A DNA stretch of 64,000 nucleotides. It comes from Pedobacter psychrophilus (lineage in GTDB: Bacteria; Bacteroidota; Bacteroidia; Sphingobacteriales; Sphingobacteriaceae). Location: the NCBI RefSeq assembly GCF_001652725.1, contig NZ_LWHJ01000030.1, positions 1 through 64,000 on the forward strand, in the 5' to 3' direction. Position numbers and translations under genes: made by a program. A model generated the notes under the pieces. The model had not been told where the DNA came from. It worked only from the letters and a program-made list of their open reading frames with translations, and did not search any database. Positions 1 through 9,002 of the stretch are shown in pieces (position 1 is the stretch's first letter; each line of letters begins with the position of its first letter).

Positions 1-58
1 GCCCGCCTGAGCCGATGGTACTGCGGTAAAACGTGGGAGAGTAGGTCGGTGCCAGACC
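1..58 (+). rRNA. rrf: 5S ribosomal RNA, 3' end (partial)
   Basis: The first bases match the 3' half of bacterial 5S rRNA, including the conserved stretch GTGGGAGAGTAGGTCGGTGCC and the closing-stem sequence that ends the molecule. The 5' half lies outside the window, so this is the tail of an rRNA operon read rightward. The exact 3' end is estimated from the terminal stem and is uncertain by a few bases. A strong terminator follows immediately. Confidence 0.93.
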
Positions 59-63
59 TTAAC

Positions 64-98
64 GCCCCCCTTCCTTAACGGATCGGGGGCTTTTTTTT
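64..98 (+). terminator. Rho-independent terminator of the rRNA operon
   Basis: A GC-only stem (GCCCCC at 64-69 with GGGGGC at 85-90) closes a 15-base loop and is followed by eight T residues. Its position directly after the 5S gene makes it the rRNA operon terminator. Confidence 0.93.
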
Positions 99-400
99 GC
101 CCTAAATTTTTCTATCTTATTATAGCCATTTAAGCTTTGCGGTTGCACAACTTAATCCTATTATTCGTTTATAAAAATATCCTCTCTGTATGATAATTTC
201 CCTTTTTGACTCAAAATCCTTGTACTATTTAAGTCAACCGCCTTTTATAAATTAGTAATTATGTTAATTAAGAATGGCGTTTAGTATTAAAGGTATTTAC
301 GATTTTATTGTAAAATGAACATTATTAAAAGACTTTATTATTAATCTTTGCAATTATAATAAACTAGAAATTGGTTGCTAAATAGAAGTGCGATAGGTTT
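99..400. other. AT-rich intergenic stretch, no gene seen
   Basis: Between the rRNA terminator and the palindromic element at 401 no open frame with a plausible start, no tRNA and no convincing hairpin was found. It separates the rRNA operon from the end of the leftward ybeY operon. Confidence 0.5.
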
Positions 401-480
401 TGCGTTAGGGATTGAAACGGCAGCTTTTTTGATAGATTTTCGCTATCAAAAAACTATAGTGGAAAGCCCGTTAAAACGCC
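401..480 (+). repeat. Dispersed palindromic element, copy 1 of 4
   Basis: It begins TGCGTTAGGGATTGAA and ends AAAGCCCGTTAAAACGCC. The middle folds into an 11-bp hairpin (TTTTTTGATAG at 425-435 with CTATCAAAAAA at 443-453). The same head and tail recur at 23529-23634, 33857-33942 (inverted) and 48463-48558, while the central loop differs in each copy. No coding capacity; it lies downstream of ybeY. It is MITE- or REP-like in form, and its mobilising enzyme is unknown. Confidence 0.85.
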
Positions 481-504
481 ATAATTAAAAAAGCAATAAA
501 AATT

Positions 505-945
505 TTAGGAAATTGCAGGATATAGTTTGGACAGATAACTGTTTTCTTTGGCAGTCATTAACTCTTTTTGCTTTGGGGATTTATCTTTATAACCCAAAAG
601 ATGCAACGTACCATGGATCATTATTCGGTGTAACTCGGTATAGAGTTTAACTTTATAAGATTTTGCATTCTCTTTAACACGCTCTATACTTATAAAAATA
701 TCGCTTTCTATTTGTTTTTTTATTTCAGAATTATCAAATGTAATAATGTCTGTAAAGGTATCGTGATGAAGGTATTGTTGATTTATTTTTAAGAGGTATT
801 GATCTGAGCAAAAAATAAAATTTATACTTTTTAAACTGTAATTTTCAGACTCAATAGTGTTATTTATCCAATTTCTTGTTAGATTAATCTGTTTTAATTT
901 AAAATTGGAATCTTCATTAAAAAAGTTGATGGCAATTTTTTTCAT
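505..945 (-). CDS. ybeY: Endoribonuclease YbeY (rRNA maturation)
   Basis: At 146 aa it has the normal length for YbeY, the metal-dependent RNase that helps mature the 3' end of 16S rRNA and in ribosome quality control. The metal motif is at residues 111-121 (HGTLHLLGYKD). Two histidines of the canonical H-x3-H-x5-H triad are present (H111, H115), but the third position is Asp121. I believe this substitution is common in Bacteroidota, so it need not mean inactivity. The ATG shares one base with the TAA of the upstream ATPase gene, implying translational coupling in the DUF4175-ATPase-ybeY operon. Confidence 0.9.
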   Translation of the reverse strand: MKKIAINFFNEDSNFKLKQINLTRNWINNTIESENYSLKSINFIFCSDQYLLKINQQYLHHDTFTDIITFDNSEIKKQIESDIFISIERVKENAKSYKVKLYTELHRIMIHGTLHLLGYKDKSPKQKELMTAKENSYLSKLYPAIS

Positions 946-1370
946 TAATATTTAAAGTGCAATTCAACTTCGTTACCCTTGCTATTAAAGATGCATTGAT
1001 CAGCTAACCTTTTCATAATATAAACGCCGCGACCTGTTAGTTTTTCTAAATTTTCTAAATTGGTTGGGTCAGGAATGTTTGTAAAATCGAAACCATTACC
1101 TTCATCAGCAATTGTAAATACTAATCTTTTATTATTTACCACTTCCAGGTTAACAAATACTTTTTTATCTGGATCTTGTTTATTACCATGATAAATGGCA
1201 TTTGTTACTGCTTCATTTAAACAAGTCATTAGGTTCGCATATACATCGTCGCCAATATTTAGTTGTTCTACCAAATCATCGACAAAGTTTTCCATTATGG
1301 CAACGCTTTGGGTGGTAGATTGAAGTTGTAGAGAATATAATCCGTCCATAGTTTCTGTTAAATTATTCAT
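945..1370 (-). CDS. RsbW-like anti-sigma factor / serine kinase ATPase
   Basis: This 141-aa protein is a stand-alone GHKL ATPase of the HATPase_c_2 group. The N box is at about 51-63 (LNEAVTNAIYHGN), the G1 box at 89-95 (DEGNGFD) and the G2 region at 113-124 (GRGVYIMKRLAD). Relatives are anti-sigma factors or kinases of anti-anti-sigma proteins and act in the cytoplasm. No sigma factor or STAS partner is seen nearby, so the partner must be encoded elsewhere. It starts 3 bp after the DUF4175 gene ends and is coupled to ybeY by the TAATG overlap. The exact target is not inferable. Confidence 0.85.
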   Translation of the reverse strand: MNNLTETMDGLYSLQLQSTTQSVAIMENFVDDLVEQLNIGDDVYANLMTCLNEAVTNAIYHGNKQDPDKKVFVNLEVVNNKRLVFTIADEGNGFDFTNIPDPTNLENLEKLTGRGVYIMKRLADQCIFNSKGNEVELHFKY

Positions 1371-1373
1371 ATT

Positions 1374-4300
1374 TTATTCCCCAAGATTTAATTTTTTAAA
1401 GTACTCACTTATTTTTGATTTATAAAAATAATTTAACGCTGGAGGTAAAGTTTTTATTTGCTCTACTTCTTTTGCTTTTTGCTTTTGATATTCTTGTAAA
1501 ATCAAATCATAATTTGGAGTAAAGTCTTTACCTTCTTTACTCTCTCTCTTGTCATCTTGCTCTCTTTCTCTATCAGCTTTATCTGCTTCTAATAATCGGC
1601 TTTGAATTTCTTGCTGACGTAAAAGAGCTTCTTGTGTAATTTTTTTGTTTACGAGTTCTGTCTCGGTTTGTTCCATTTGTTTAATGGTTTTATCTAGATT
1701 CCCGAGTTTTCCTTGACCGTCTTTATTTAAATTGTTGTTTATTTCTTGTAATGCTTGCCTAATCATCTGCTGTTCCTGAGCCATTTTGGCCATTTGCTCA
1801 CTCATTTGTTTATTTTTAGATTGACCAGGTTGCATACCCTGTTGCTGCATTTGATCTTTTGCTTTCTGCATATTTTTATTTAACTGCTTCTGCATTTCAT
1901 TCAATTGGGATAAACCAGGTTTTGATTTTCCTTTACCACCAGATTGAGCATTTTTCATGGCATTTTGCAATTGCTGTAATGCTTCACTCAACATTAAAGC
2001 CAAATTATTTATAGATGTTAAAGCAAACTGTTGATTTCTATTTGCTTCATCTATTTTTCTATCAGTTAGTTTATCAATGCCCTGTGTTATTTGCTGATTT
2101 ATTGTGCTTATTTCTTTATTAACAGTACTTGCAATTTGAGGGACTTTCTTACTTAAGCTATATAAACTATCTTCGACAGTTTTTAAATTATCCTTTATTT
2201 CTCGTTGTTTTTGGGCAAGTTTGATAAAGTTAGGGTCGTCTGGATTGATGGTTTTTAAACTTATCATTACTTTTTCCTGATCAAAGGAGGTTTTAAGTAA
2301 ATTTTGTAATATCTGCCTCAGTTCCTTTTCATTTACTTTATTTTCTTCTTCCTGTCCTCCACCTTGCATTTGGTCTAATTTTTTAGACAACTGTTGCATT
2401 TTTTGTGCTGCAGATTTTTGCGATTCTGATGCTTTTTGAGTTTTATTATTTTCTAAATTGTTTTCTGCGTTTTCTAAATCTTTATCAATTCCTTTTTGAT
2501 CTTCTTCCGGATTTTTAAAATCTGCTGGTTTATCTAATTGTTGATTTTTTTGATCAAGATTATCTAAATCCTTTTTAAGACTATCAAAATCTTTTTGGAC
2601 ATTTTTTTGTTTTTCAAGATTTTCATTTTTGTTTTTATTTAGATTTTCTTTGCTTAAATCTTCTTGTTTTTTAGCAATGTCATTTAATTTATCAATAGCG
2701 TCATTAAGTTTTTGTTCTACTTCAAGTTTTTTATATAGTTCTAAAATTCTATCCAATTCTTTTTCTAAAGATTTATTGTCCACTTGCATTTTCTGCAATT
2801 GATCTTGGGTAAGTTCTTTTTGATTTTGTTCCATCAGCTTTTGAAGGTTTTCCAAAAGCTTTTTTGTTTTATCATCTAGAACATTATCAAACAAATCTTG
2901 AATTTGCTTTTGTTTTTCTAACAGTTTTTGTTGGTCTGGTTTTACTTCTGTCCTTTCTAATAAATTCTGTTTACTATCTTTTTGGATGTCTTTTATTGCT
3001 TCTTCTAACTTCTTTTGTTTATCAATTAAATTTTCTATCTGTTTTTTTTGTTCGTAACCTATTGCCTTTTGATCAATTAAATCTTGATTTAATTTTTTTG
3101 TTTCCTTTTGTATATTCTCAGCTTGTTTTATAGCAGATTGCATTTTTTGTTTGATGGCTTGAGATGTTTCTCCAATTTTTTTAATGCTTTCTTCTTTTGA
3201 AGCTAATTTATAAATAGACGTAGCAGATTTGGTATGCTTAGGCCCAAAAACGCCATCGTTATCTGCAACTTCAAAATAATATGCTATTTTTTCGCCAGGT
3301 AAAACTCCTAATGCTTTTAATGGCCATAAATAGAAAAAATTAGTATTTGAAGACGTATTATCAAACTTTATTGGAACATTTATCAACTTTCCTTTTCTGT
3401 TTTCATCTTCAGACTTTAAGATTTGATAATGAAAAAACAAACTAGTTAGTCCGTGGTCATCATCGGCTTTGCCAATAAAATAAACCACAGTTAAATTAGC
3501 AGAATCTAGTTTTTGAGTGACTTCTATTTTTGGATAAGCATCCGGAATGATATTTAGCTGATAACTTATGGAATCTTTAGCTGCAACATTTTTGTTTTTT
3601 AATACGATGCTGTAAATGCTATTTTTTAAAACTTTAGTTTGATAAGAAAATTTGTTTTCTTGAGCAGGATTAAGGTTAATAATGTTATTTGATGTTTTAA
3701 ACCCTATTGAAGAAACGTTTTCTGTATTGAAACCCCATTTTACTATTGTGCCAATGGGTAAAGTCAAATCACCCGGGTTTTGTATGGTTTCTGATGGTCT
3801 ATTTAAATACTTAGGATAAATAAGTAGTGCCTGATAATTTATTAAAATAGGTTTTTTTTTAACAATGATGTCATATTCTTCAGACGAGAACTCTCCAGCA
3901 ACCAATCTAAATTTTTTATTTTGTTGGAGGTTTTTAAATTGATAATTGAAATTAATGATGTCTTTTTTATCTAGCTTAAAAGTATTTACGCCATCTTCTA
4001 AATAAATATCCTGAGGGATTTGCTCTCCGCTTATTTTTACGGATAGATTTAAATCATCGCCTTGTACAACCTCTAAACTTTTGTTAGTGATATTGAAATC
4101 AAAAGGCGCTTTCTTTTTATAGAAAGTATTGTAATGGATAATTCTTTTAGTGCCCTCTGTTAATATTGATGGGGCTGCAAAAGCAATTACCACAACTGCA
4201 GCTAAAGGTATTAAGGCATATCTCAAATATTTTCTGTTATCTCTAATATTAACTGCTGATACAAACGGAATGGGCTTAAATGAGGCAATCCTTTGATCAA

Positions 4301-4697
4301 TACTGGCTGATATCAAGCTATTTTGCTCTTCACTATCTTCTGATTGCCTTTTAAGTTGTAAAGTATTAATTAGCTTATCGCTGATGGTGGGAAAATGGGC
4401 TCCAATAATTACTGAAGCTTTCTCATGATCAATGGATTTTCCCAGATGGAAGTAATTAATTAGGTGCCTTAATATTAAAAACCAAGCAAGAATAATCTGA
4501 GAAAAGATAAAGATGTAGAACAAAGAAGTTCTTGTATTAATTCCGAAGTAACCATAATATTCTGATATGATTATAAAAAGATAAGAAGCTATAAAAACAC
4601 CGGCCTGCCAAATTATTCCACGCACTATTTTATTCAGATAATATTTCCTGATAAAATCGTCTATTTTTTTTAAAAGTTGTTGATAGCCAGTATTCAT
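1374..4697 (-). CDS. DUF4175 family membrane-anchored coiled-coil protein
   Basis: This is a 1107-aa protein with three hydrophobic segments near the N-terminus (about 26-46, 58-80 and 158-178). A periplasmic region with beta-rich, Ig-like character follows to about residue 500. The C-terminal half (about 505-1060) is very rich in Gln, Lys, Asn and Glu and looks like a long coiled coil. This arrangement matches DUF4175 proteins of Bacteroidota, whose function is not established. It is the first gene of the leftward operon with the ATPase and ybeY. The coiled coil gives rise to spurious open frames on the other strand. Confidence 0.85.
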   Translation of the reverse strand: MNTGYQQLLKKIDDFIRKYYLNKIVRGIIWQAGVFIASYLFIIISEYYGYFGINTRTSLFYIFIFSQIILAWFLILRHLINYFHLGKSIDHEKASVIIGAHFPTISDKLINTLQLKRQSEDSEEQNSLISASIDQRIASFKPIPFVSAVNIRDNRKYLRYALIPLAAVVVIAFAAPSILTEGTKRIIHYNTFYKKKAPFDFNITNKSLEVVQGDDLNLSVKISGEQIPQDIYLEDGVNTFKLDKKDIINFNYQFKNLQQNKKFRLVAGEFSSEEYDIIVKKKPILINYQALLIYPKYLNRPSETIQNPGDLTLPIGTIVKWGFNTENVSSIGFKTSNNIINLNPAQENKFSYQTKVLKNSIYSIVLKNKNVAAKDSISYQLNIIPDAYPKIEVTQKLDSANLTVVYFIGKADDDHGLTSLFFHYQILKSEDENRKGKLINVPIKFDNTSSNTNFFYLWPLKALGVLPGEKIAYYFEVADNDGVFGPKHTKSATSIYKLASKEESIKKIGETSQAIKQKMQSAIKQAENIQKETKKLNQDLIDQKAIGYEQKKQIENLIDKQKKLEEAIKDIQKDSKQNLLERTEVKPDQQKLLEKQKQIQDLFDNVLDDKTKKLLENLQKLMEQNQKELTQDQLQKMQVDNKSLEKELDRILELYKKLEVEQKLNDAIDKLNDIAKKQEDLSKENLNKNKNENLEKQKNVQKDFDSLKKDLDNLDQKNQQLDKPADFKNPEEDQKGIDKDLENAENNLENNKTQKASESQKSAAQKMQQLSKKLDQMQGGGQEEENKVNEKELRQILQNLLKTSFDQEKVMISLKTINPDDPNFIKLAQKQREIKDNLKTVEDSLYSLSKKVPQIASTVNKEISTINQQITQGIDKLTDRKIDEANRNQQFALTSINNLALMLSEALQQLQNAMKNAQSGGKGKSKPGLSQLNEMQKQLNKNMQKAKDQMQQQGMQPGQSKNKQMSEQMAKMAQEQQMIRQALQEINNNLNKDGQGKLGNLDKTIKQMEQTETELVNKKITQEALLRQQEIQSRLLEADKADREREQDDKRESKEGKDFTPNYDLILQEYQKQKAKEVEQIKTLPPALNYFYKSKISEYFKKLNLGE

Positions 4698-4813
4698 TTC
4701 TAAAACATAAACTTAATAAACCAATTGATATTTTAAGAATCTTAATTATTTTAACTAATTATTTAAAAGCACCTTTTAAAATGATTACTAACTTTATGTA
4801 ACAATATTACTTT

Positions 4814-6217
4814 ATGGACACATTAACACCATTAATGCTTAATCAAATAGAATCCTTAAATGAAGTTCCTAAAGAGCAACTTCAATGGTTAATTGAGAAA
4901 AGTATTTTCAAAACTTATCAAGCTGGTGAAATTTTATTCAGTCCGGGAAATACTTTATTAGGAACCCATTTTATCATTAAAGGAGCTTTAGAAATCTATA
5001 TCTTAAGAAATAATAATAAAAGTATAATTTCTGAGATTGTTGAAGGGGGGATAACAGGAATACTCCCTTTTTCCAGGGCAAATAAAGCTACAGGATATGG
5101 ACAATGTATCAAAGATTCTTCAATCTTAACTTTTCCTAAAGAATACCTTAAGGAGATGATTTTAGATCACTATGAATTAACACAGGCATTGGTTCATGTG
5201 ATGACTTCTCGGGTAAGAGATTTTACAGCATTGCAACAACAGAACGAGAAAATGATGGCTTTAGGGAAACTTTCTGCTGGTTTAGCCCATGAGCTTAATA
5301 ATCCAGCTTCTGCCATTGCCCGAGGTGCGGCTTCATTAAAACAACATCTGCAATTACAACCTGATACATTTAAACAAGTAATTTCTATCAAACTGTCTTC
5401 AGAGGCAATTGATGTTATCAATAAAAGATTATATGAGGTATTATCAATTAAAGCAATACCGCCGCATCTAACTATGGTTCAAAAGATGGATTTGGAGGGA
5501 GAGATTGAAGATTGGCTATTTGAGAATCAGATTAAAGATTTTAGTGATGTTCCTGAAAATTTTATTGATTTTGGGTTAGGCATTAAAGATTTGGAGCTTT
5601 TAAAAAACACAGTACCAAATGACAATCTGCAAGCAATTATTTTATGGATAAACAGTAATTTAGTTACAGAAAGAATGGTATCAGATATTGAAGAATCTTC
5701 TAAAAGGATTGCTCATTTAGTAGGGTCTGTAAAAAACTTTGCCCATATGGACGGGGGAGGTGATAAAAAAATTATAGATATTCATTCTGGGATAAAGAAC
5801 ACTTTAACAATGCTTAATCATAAATTAAAAAGTTCAAATATTAAAGTAGAGCAACAATTTGATACAAATATCCCCCAGGTAAAGGTTTTTGTTGGGGAGC
5901 TAAATCAAGTATGGACAAACCTGATAGATAATGCATGTGATGCTTTATTTGGTATAGAAAACGCAAAATTAATAATTAGTACAAAGCAAGAAAACGGATT
6001 TATAAAAGTAAATATCGAAGATAATGGTGGTGGTATACCAGATGATGTGATTACAAAAATATTTGATCCTTTTTTTACCACAAAAGAAATAGGCAAAGGG
6101 ACTGGCCTAGGGTTAGATGTTGTAAACCGAATTGTAAGGCAACATAATGGAAGTGTGAAAGTAAATTCTAAACCCGGCGAAACAAACTTTGAGGTTTGTT
6201 TCCCAATTGAAAATTAA
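4814..6217 (+). CDS. Sensor histidine kinase with N-terminal cyclic-nucleotide-binding-like domain
   Basis: Residues 10-135 resemble a cNMP-binding/CRP-type beta-roll with no membrane segment, so the kinase is probably cytoplasmic. The H box is AGLAHELNNP with phospho-acceptor His159. The N box spans 363-378 (LNQVWTNLIDNACDAL), G1 is DNGGG at 403-407 and G2 is GKGTGLGL at 427-434. About 120 residues are inserted between the His159 helix and the second dimerisation helix (near 300-312), which is unusually long. It is 11 bp upstream of a response regulator fused to redox domains, its evident partner. The ligand of the sensor domain is unknown. Confidence 0.9.
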   Translation: MDTLTPLMLNQIESLNEVPKEQLQWLIEKSIFKTYQAGEILFSPGNTLLGTHFIIKGALEIYILRNNNKSIISEIVEGGITGILPFSRANKATGYGQCIKDSSILTFPKEYLKEMILDHYELTQALVHVMTSRVRDFTALQQQNEKMMALGKLSAGLAHELNNPASAIARGAASLKQHLQLQPDTFKQVISIKLSSEAIDVINKRLYEVLSIKAIPPHLTMVQKMDLEGEIEDWLFENQIKDFSDVPENFIDFGLGIKDLELLKNTVPNDNLQAIILWINSNLVTERMVSDIEESSKRIAHLVGSVKNFAHMDGGGDKKIIDIHSGIKNTLTMLNHKLKSSNIKVEQQFDTNIPQVKVFVGELNQVWTNLIDNACDALFGIENAKLIISTKQENGFIKVNIEDNGGGIPDDVITKIFDPFFTTKEIGKGTGLGLDVVNRIVRQHNGSVKVNSKPGETNFEVCFPIEN

Positions 6218-6228
6218 TTATTAAAAAA

Positions 6229-7890
6229 ATGAGCCTACCAATTATATTTTCTATCGATGATGATGTTCAGGTTTTAAGAGCATTAAGCAGAGATTTAAAA
6301 ACTAAATATCGCGAAAGCTATAAAATTTTGAGTACCAGTTCTGTTTCTGAAGCTTTTGAAGTACTTAAAGAGTTACAGAATAAAGGAGAAGAAATAGCGC
6401 TTTTTATATCTGATCAAAGAATGCCAGATATGCAGGGAGTAGATTTTTTAGAAAAAGTAAAGGAGTTATTCCCGTTTGCCAAAAAAGTATTATTAACCGC
6501 CTATTCTGATACTGATGCAGCTATAAAAGCAATTAATGCGGTACAATTAGATTATTATTTGATGAAACCTTGGGATCCGCCAGAAGAAAAGCTCTATCCT
6601 GCTATTGATGAATTATTAAATGATTGGCAAGCAAACTATCGTCCTGATTTTAAGGGAATAAAAGTTTTGGGGTATCAATTTTCTGCTCAATCGCATCAAA
6701 TCAAAGATTTTTTAGCTGGTAACCTCATCCCATATTTATGGATGGATATAAAGACAAATGATCAAGCCATCCAACTTTGTAAAGCAAATAATTTAGAGGC
6801 TAAAGATTTTCCTACCATCATTTTTGAGGATGGCACATTGCTTAAAAACCCTACTATTATAGATGTTGCAACTATGATTGGGCTTAATCCAGATGTAAAA
6901 AATCAAATTTATGATGTGGTAATAATTGGGGCAGGCCCAGCGGGTTTAGCTGCTTCTGTTTATGGTGCATCAGAAGGTTTAAGTACTTTGCTGATCGAAA
7001 GAAAAGCACCAGGTGGCCAAGCCGGAACTAGCTCTAGAATAGAAAATTATTTAGGTTTCCCCACTGGTTTAAGTGGTGCAGATTTAACAAGAAGAGCTAT
7101 TTCGCAAGCTACTCGTTTCGGAACCGAATTTCTTTCCCCTCAATCAGTTCAGGATATTAAACAAAAGGATAATTATAAAATCATCACACTAGAAAGTGGG
7201 AAAGAAATAAATGCCAAAGCCATTGTAATTACTACCGGGGTAGATTATAAAAAGCTAGATACAAAAGGCATGAACAATTTTTCTGGAGCGGGGATTTACT
7301 ATGGCGCAGCAATGACAGAAGCCGCGTCTTGCCGCGATAAACAAGTTTATGTTTTAGGTGGAGGAAATTCTGCTGGGCAAGCAGCTATGCATCTCTCTAA
7401 ATTTGCAAAACAAGTATATATCATCATTAGAAAACCTGATTTAAGATCTTCTATGTCTTCTTACTTAATTGATCAAATCTTAAACACACCAAATATTAAA
7501 ATCACGGCTTGTACAGAAATAATTGAGGCTTATGGTGATGATCATTTAAATGCTTTACGATTAGTTGATTTGAATAGTAATGAAGAAAAGAATGTAGATG
7601 CCGATGCGCTATATATTTTTATCGGAGCCAAACCTTATACGGATTGGATTGGACTAAATATCATTAAAAATGATAAAGGATTTATAGAAACAGGAAGAGA
7701 ATTAAATAGTTACGACAATTTTAAACAAATTTGGAAAAAAGGGCGAGATCCGTTTTTACTTGAAACAAGTGCCGCCGGAATATTTGCAGCTGGTGATGTA
7801 AGAGCAGGAGCAATGAATAGGGTAGCTTCGGCTGTAGGAGAAGGATCTATGGCTATCAGCTTTGTTCATAAATATCTAGCTGAAATTTAA
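6229..7890 (+). CDS. Response regulator fused to glutaredoxin-like and thioredoxin-reductase-like domains
   Basis: This 553-aa cytoplasmic protein has three modules. The receiver (1-125) has acidic residues 10-12, phospho-acceptor Asp62 and Lys113. A glutaredoxin-like fold (about 144-220) keeps the cis-Pro motif FPTIIFEDG, but the active-site cysteines are replaced (FSAQS at 151-155). The flavoprotein module (about 226-553) has the FAD motif GAGPAG at 234-239 and the NADPH-domain motif GGGNSAGQA at 377-385. Where thioredoxin reductases carry CxxC this one reads YGAAMTEA (358-365). Known relatives are annotated as fused response regulator/thioredoxin-disulfide reductase. Without the dithiol it probably reduces something other than thioredoxin, or acts as a flavin-based redox sensor. 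Confidence 0.9.
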   Translation: MSLPIIFSIDDDVQVLRALSRDLKTKYRESYKILSTSSVSEAFEVLKELQNKGEEIALFISDQRMPDMQGVDFLEKVKELFPFAKKVLLTAYSDTDAAIKAINAVQLDYYLMKPWDPPEEKLYPAIDELLNDWQANYRPDFKGIKVLGYQFSAQSHQIKDFLAGNLIPYLWMDIKTNDQAIQLCKANNLEAKDFPTIIFEDGTLLKNPTIIDVATMIGLNPDVKNQIYDVVIIGAGPAGLAASVYGASEGLSTLLIERKAPGGQAGTSSRIENYLGFPTGLSGADLTRRAISQATRFGTEFLSPQSVQDIKQKDNYKIITLESGKEINAKAIVITTGVDYKKLDTKGMNNFSGAGIYYGAAMTEAASCRDKQVYVLGGGNSAGQAAMHLSKFAKQVYIIIRKPDLRSSMSSYLIDQILNTPNIKITACTEIIEAYGDDHLNALRLVDLNSNEEKNVDADALYIFIGAKPYTDWIGLNIIKNDKGFIETGRELNSYDNFKQIWKKGRDPFLLETSAAGIFAAGDVRAGAMNRVASAVGEGSMAISFVHKYLAEI

Positions 7891-8063
7891 TGAAATCATC
7901 TTACAAACTATTGATACGAATGGTTTAAATATCCATTTAAATATTCCAATCAGTATATTAATAAGGCATAATTTTATTTTAAAAAATTAGCGAGGTTAAA
8001 ATAAAGTAATTAGCATAATAATTGTAGATGAGTCCATATTCATTGTACTAAAAAATTATTATT

Positions 8064-8930
8064 ATGAAAATTAAATCAATATTAGCAGTAGCTGGAGTGG
8101 CCTTAATTATGGCATCATGTTCGGCACCAAAAAAATTAAGAGAGGCACAAGTAGAAAACAGAAGATTGGACAGCCTTTACAGAGACCTCCAAAATCAACT
8201 TTTGGCCTGTGAGAATGCTAGTAAAAGCAGCAGTTCTGATTATGAGATGAAAATCAAAAATCTAAACGATCAGTTATCCAACATCAAAACCAATAATAAC
8301 CAAATGGTAAATCAGTTGAAAGATTTATCGGTTATCTCAGGTAAACAAGCAGAAAGTATTAATAAATCTTTAGAAAATATTGGTGCTAAAGATAGTTATA
8401 TCATGAATTTGCAATCGGCTATAGCCAGAAAAGATTCATTAAATATGGCCTTAGTAATGAATTTAAAAGGAGCCATTGGTAATTTAGATGATAAAGACAT
8501 TAACATTAAAGTAGATAAAGGAGTTGTTTATATTGATATTTCTGATAAACTTTTATTTAAAAGCGGAAGTTACGATGTTAACGAAGGAGCAAAAACCGTT
8601 CTTGGAAAAGTTGCAAAAGTGTTATTGAACCAACCAGATATTGAGTTTATGGTAGAAGGACATACAGATAATGTACCTTATAAAGGAAGTGGCGTTTTAT
8701 TAGATAACTGGGATTTAAGTGTTAAAAGAGCTACTTCTGTTGTAAGGATTTTGCAAGATCAATATAGCATTCCTGCCGCTAAAATGACTGCTGCTGGAAG
8801 AGGAGAGTTTGTACCCGTAACTTCAAACGCTACCGTAGAAGGAAAGGCAGCAAATAGAAGAACGAGAATTGTTATTTTACCACAGTTAGATCAGTTTTTT
8901 AAATTATTAGAAACTCCTAGAGGAAAATAA
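8064..8930 (+). CDS. OmpA-family outer-membrane lipoprotein
   Basis: The 288-aa precursor has a lipoprotein signal peptide with lipobox MASC and acylated Cys19. A coiled-coil stretch (about 25-130) is followed by a C-terminal OmpA/MotB peptidoglycan-binding domain (about 155-280) with the signature VEGHTDNVP and a later NRRTRI segment. The protein is expected to be anchored in the outer membrane and to bind peptidoglycan. It appears monocistronic, with about 170 bp of non-coding sequence upstream and a strong hairpin terminator downstream. Confidence 0.9.
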   Translation: MKIKSILAVAGVALIMASCSAPKKLREAQVENRRLDSLYRDLQNQLLACENASKSSSSDYEMKIKNLNDQLSNIKTNNNQMVNQLKDLSVISGKQAESINKSLENIGAKDSYIMNLQSAIARKDSLNMALVMNLKGAIGNLDDKDINIKVDKGVVYIDISDKLLFKSGSYDVNEGAKTVLGKVAKVLLNQPDIEFMVEGHTDNVPYKGSGVLLDNWDLSVKRATSVVRILQDQYSIPAAKMTAAGRGEFVPVTSNATVEGKAANRRTRIVILPQLDQFFKLLETPRGK

Positions 8931-8953
8931 TAAGAAAATATATTAATAAGAAA

Positions 8954-8986
8954 AAGCCATCTCAAGAAATTGAGATGGCTTTTTTT
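8954..8986. terminator. Bidirectional hairpin terminator
   Basis: A 12-bp stem (AAGCCATCTCAA pairing with TTGAGATGGCTT) with a 4-base loop is preceded by A residues and followed by a T run. It can terminate both the OmpA-like gene (plus) and the LytR-type operon (minus), which converge here. Confidence 0.92.
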
Positions 8987-9002
8987 ATATGATAGTAAAC
9001 TA

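Noticed and set aside
401-480. Resemblance of the GTTAGGG and AACGCC ends of the dispersed element to integron attC sites
   Set aside because: The core sites are in the wrong order and orientation for attC, the structure has no extrahelical-base pattern, and no integron integrase is seen.
2864-3133. 89-aa hydrophobic open frame on the plus strand
   Set aside because: It is the antisense of the Gln/Lys-rich coiled coil of the DUF4175 gene; the codon bias of that repeat produces Phe/Leu-rich frames on the other strand.
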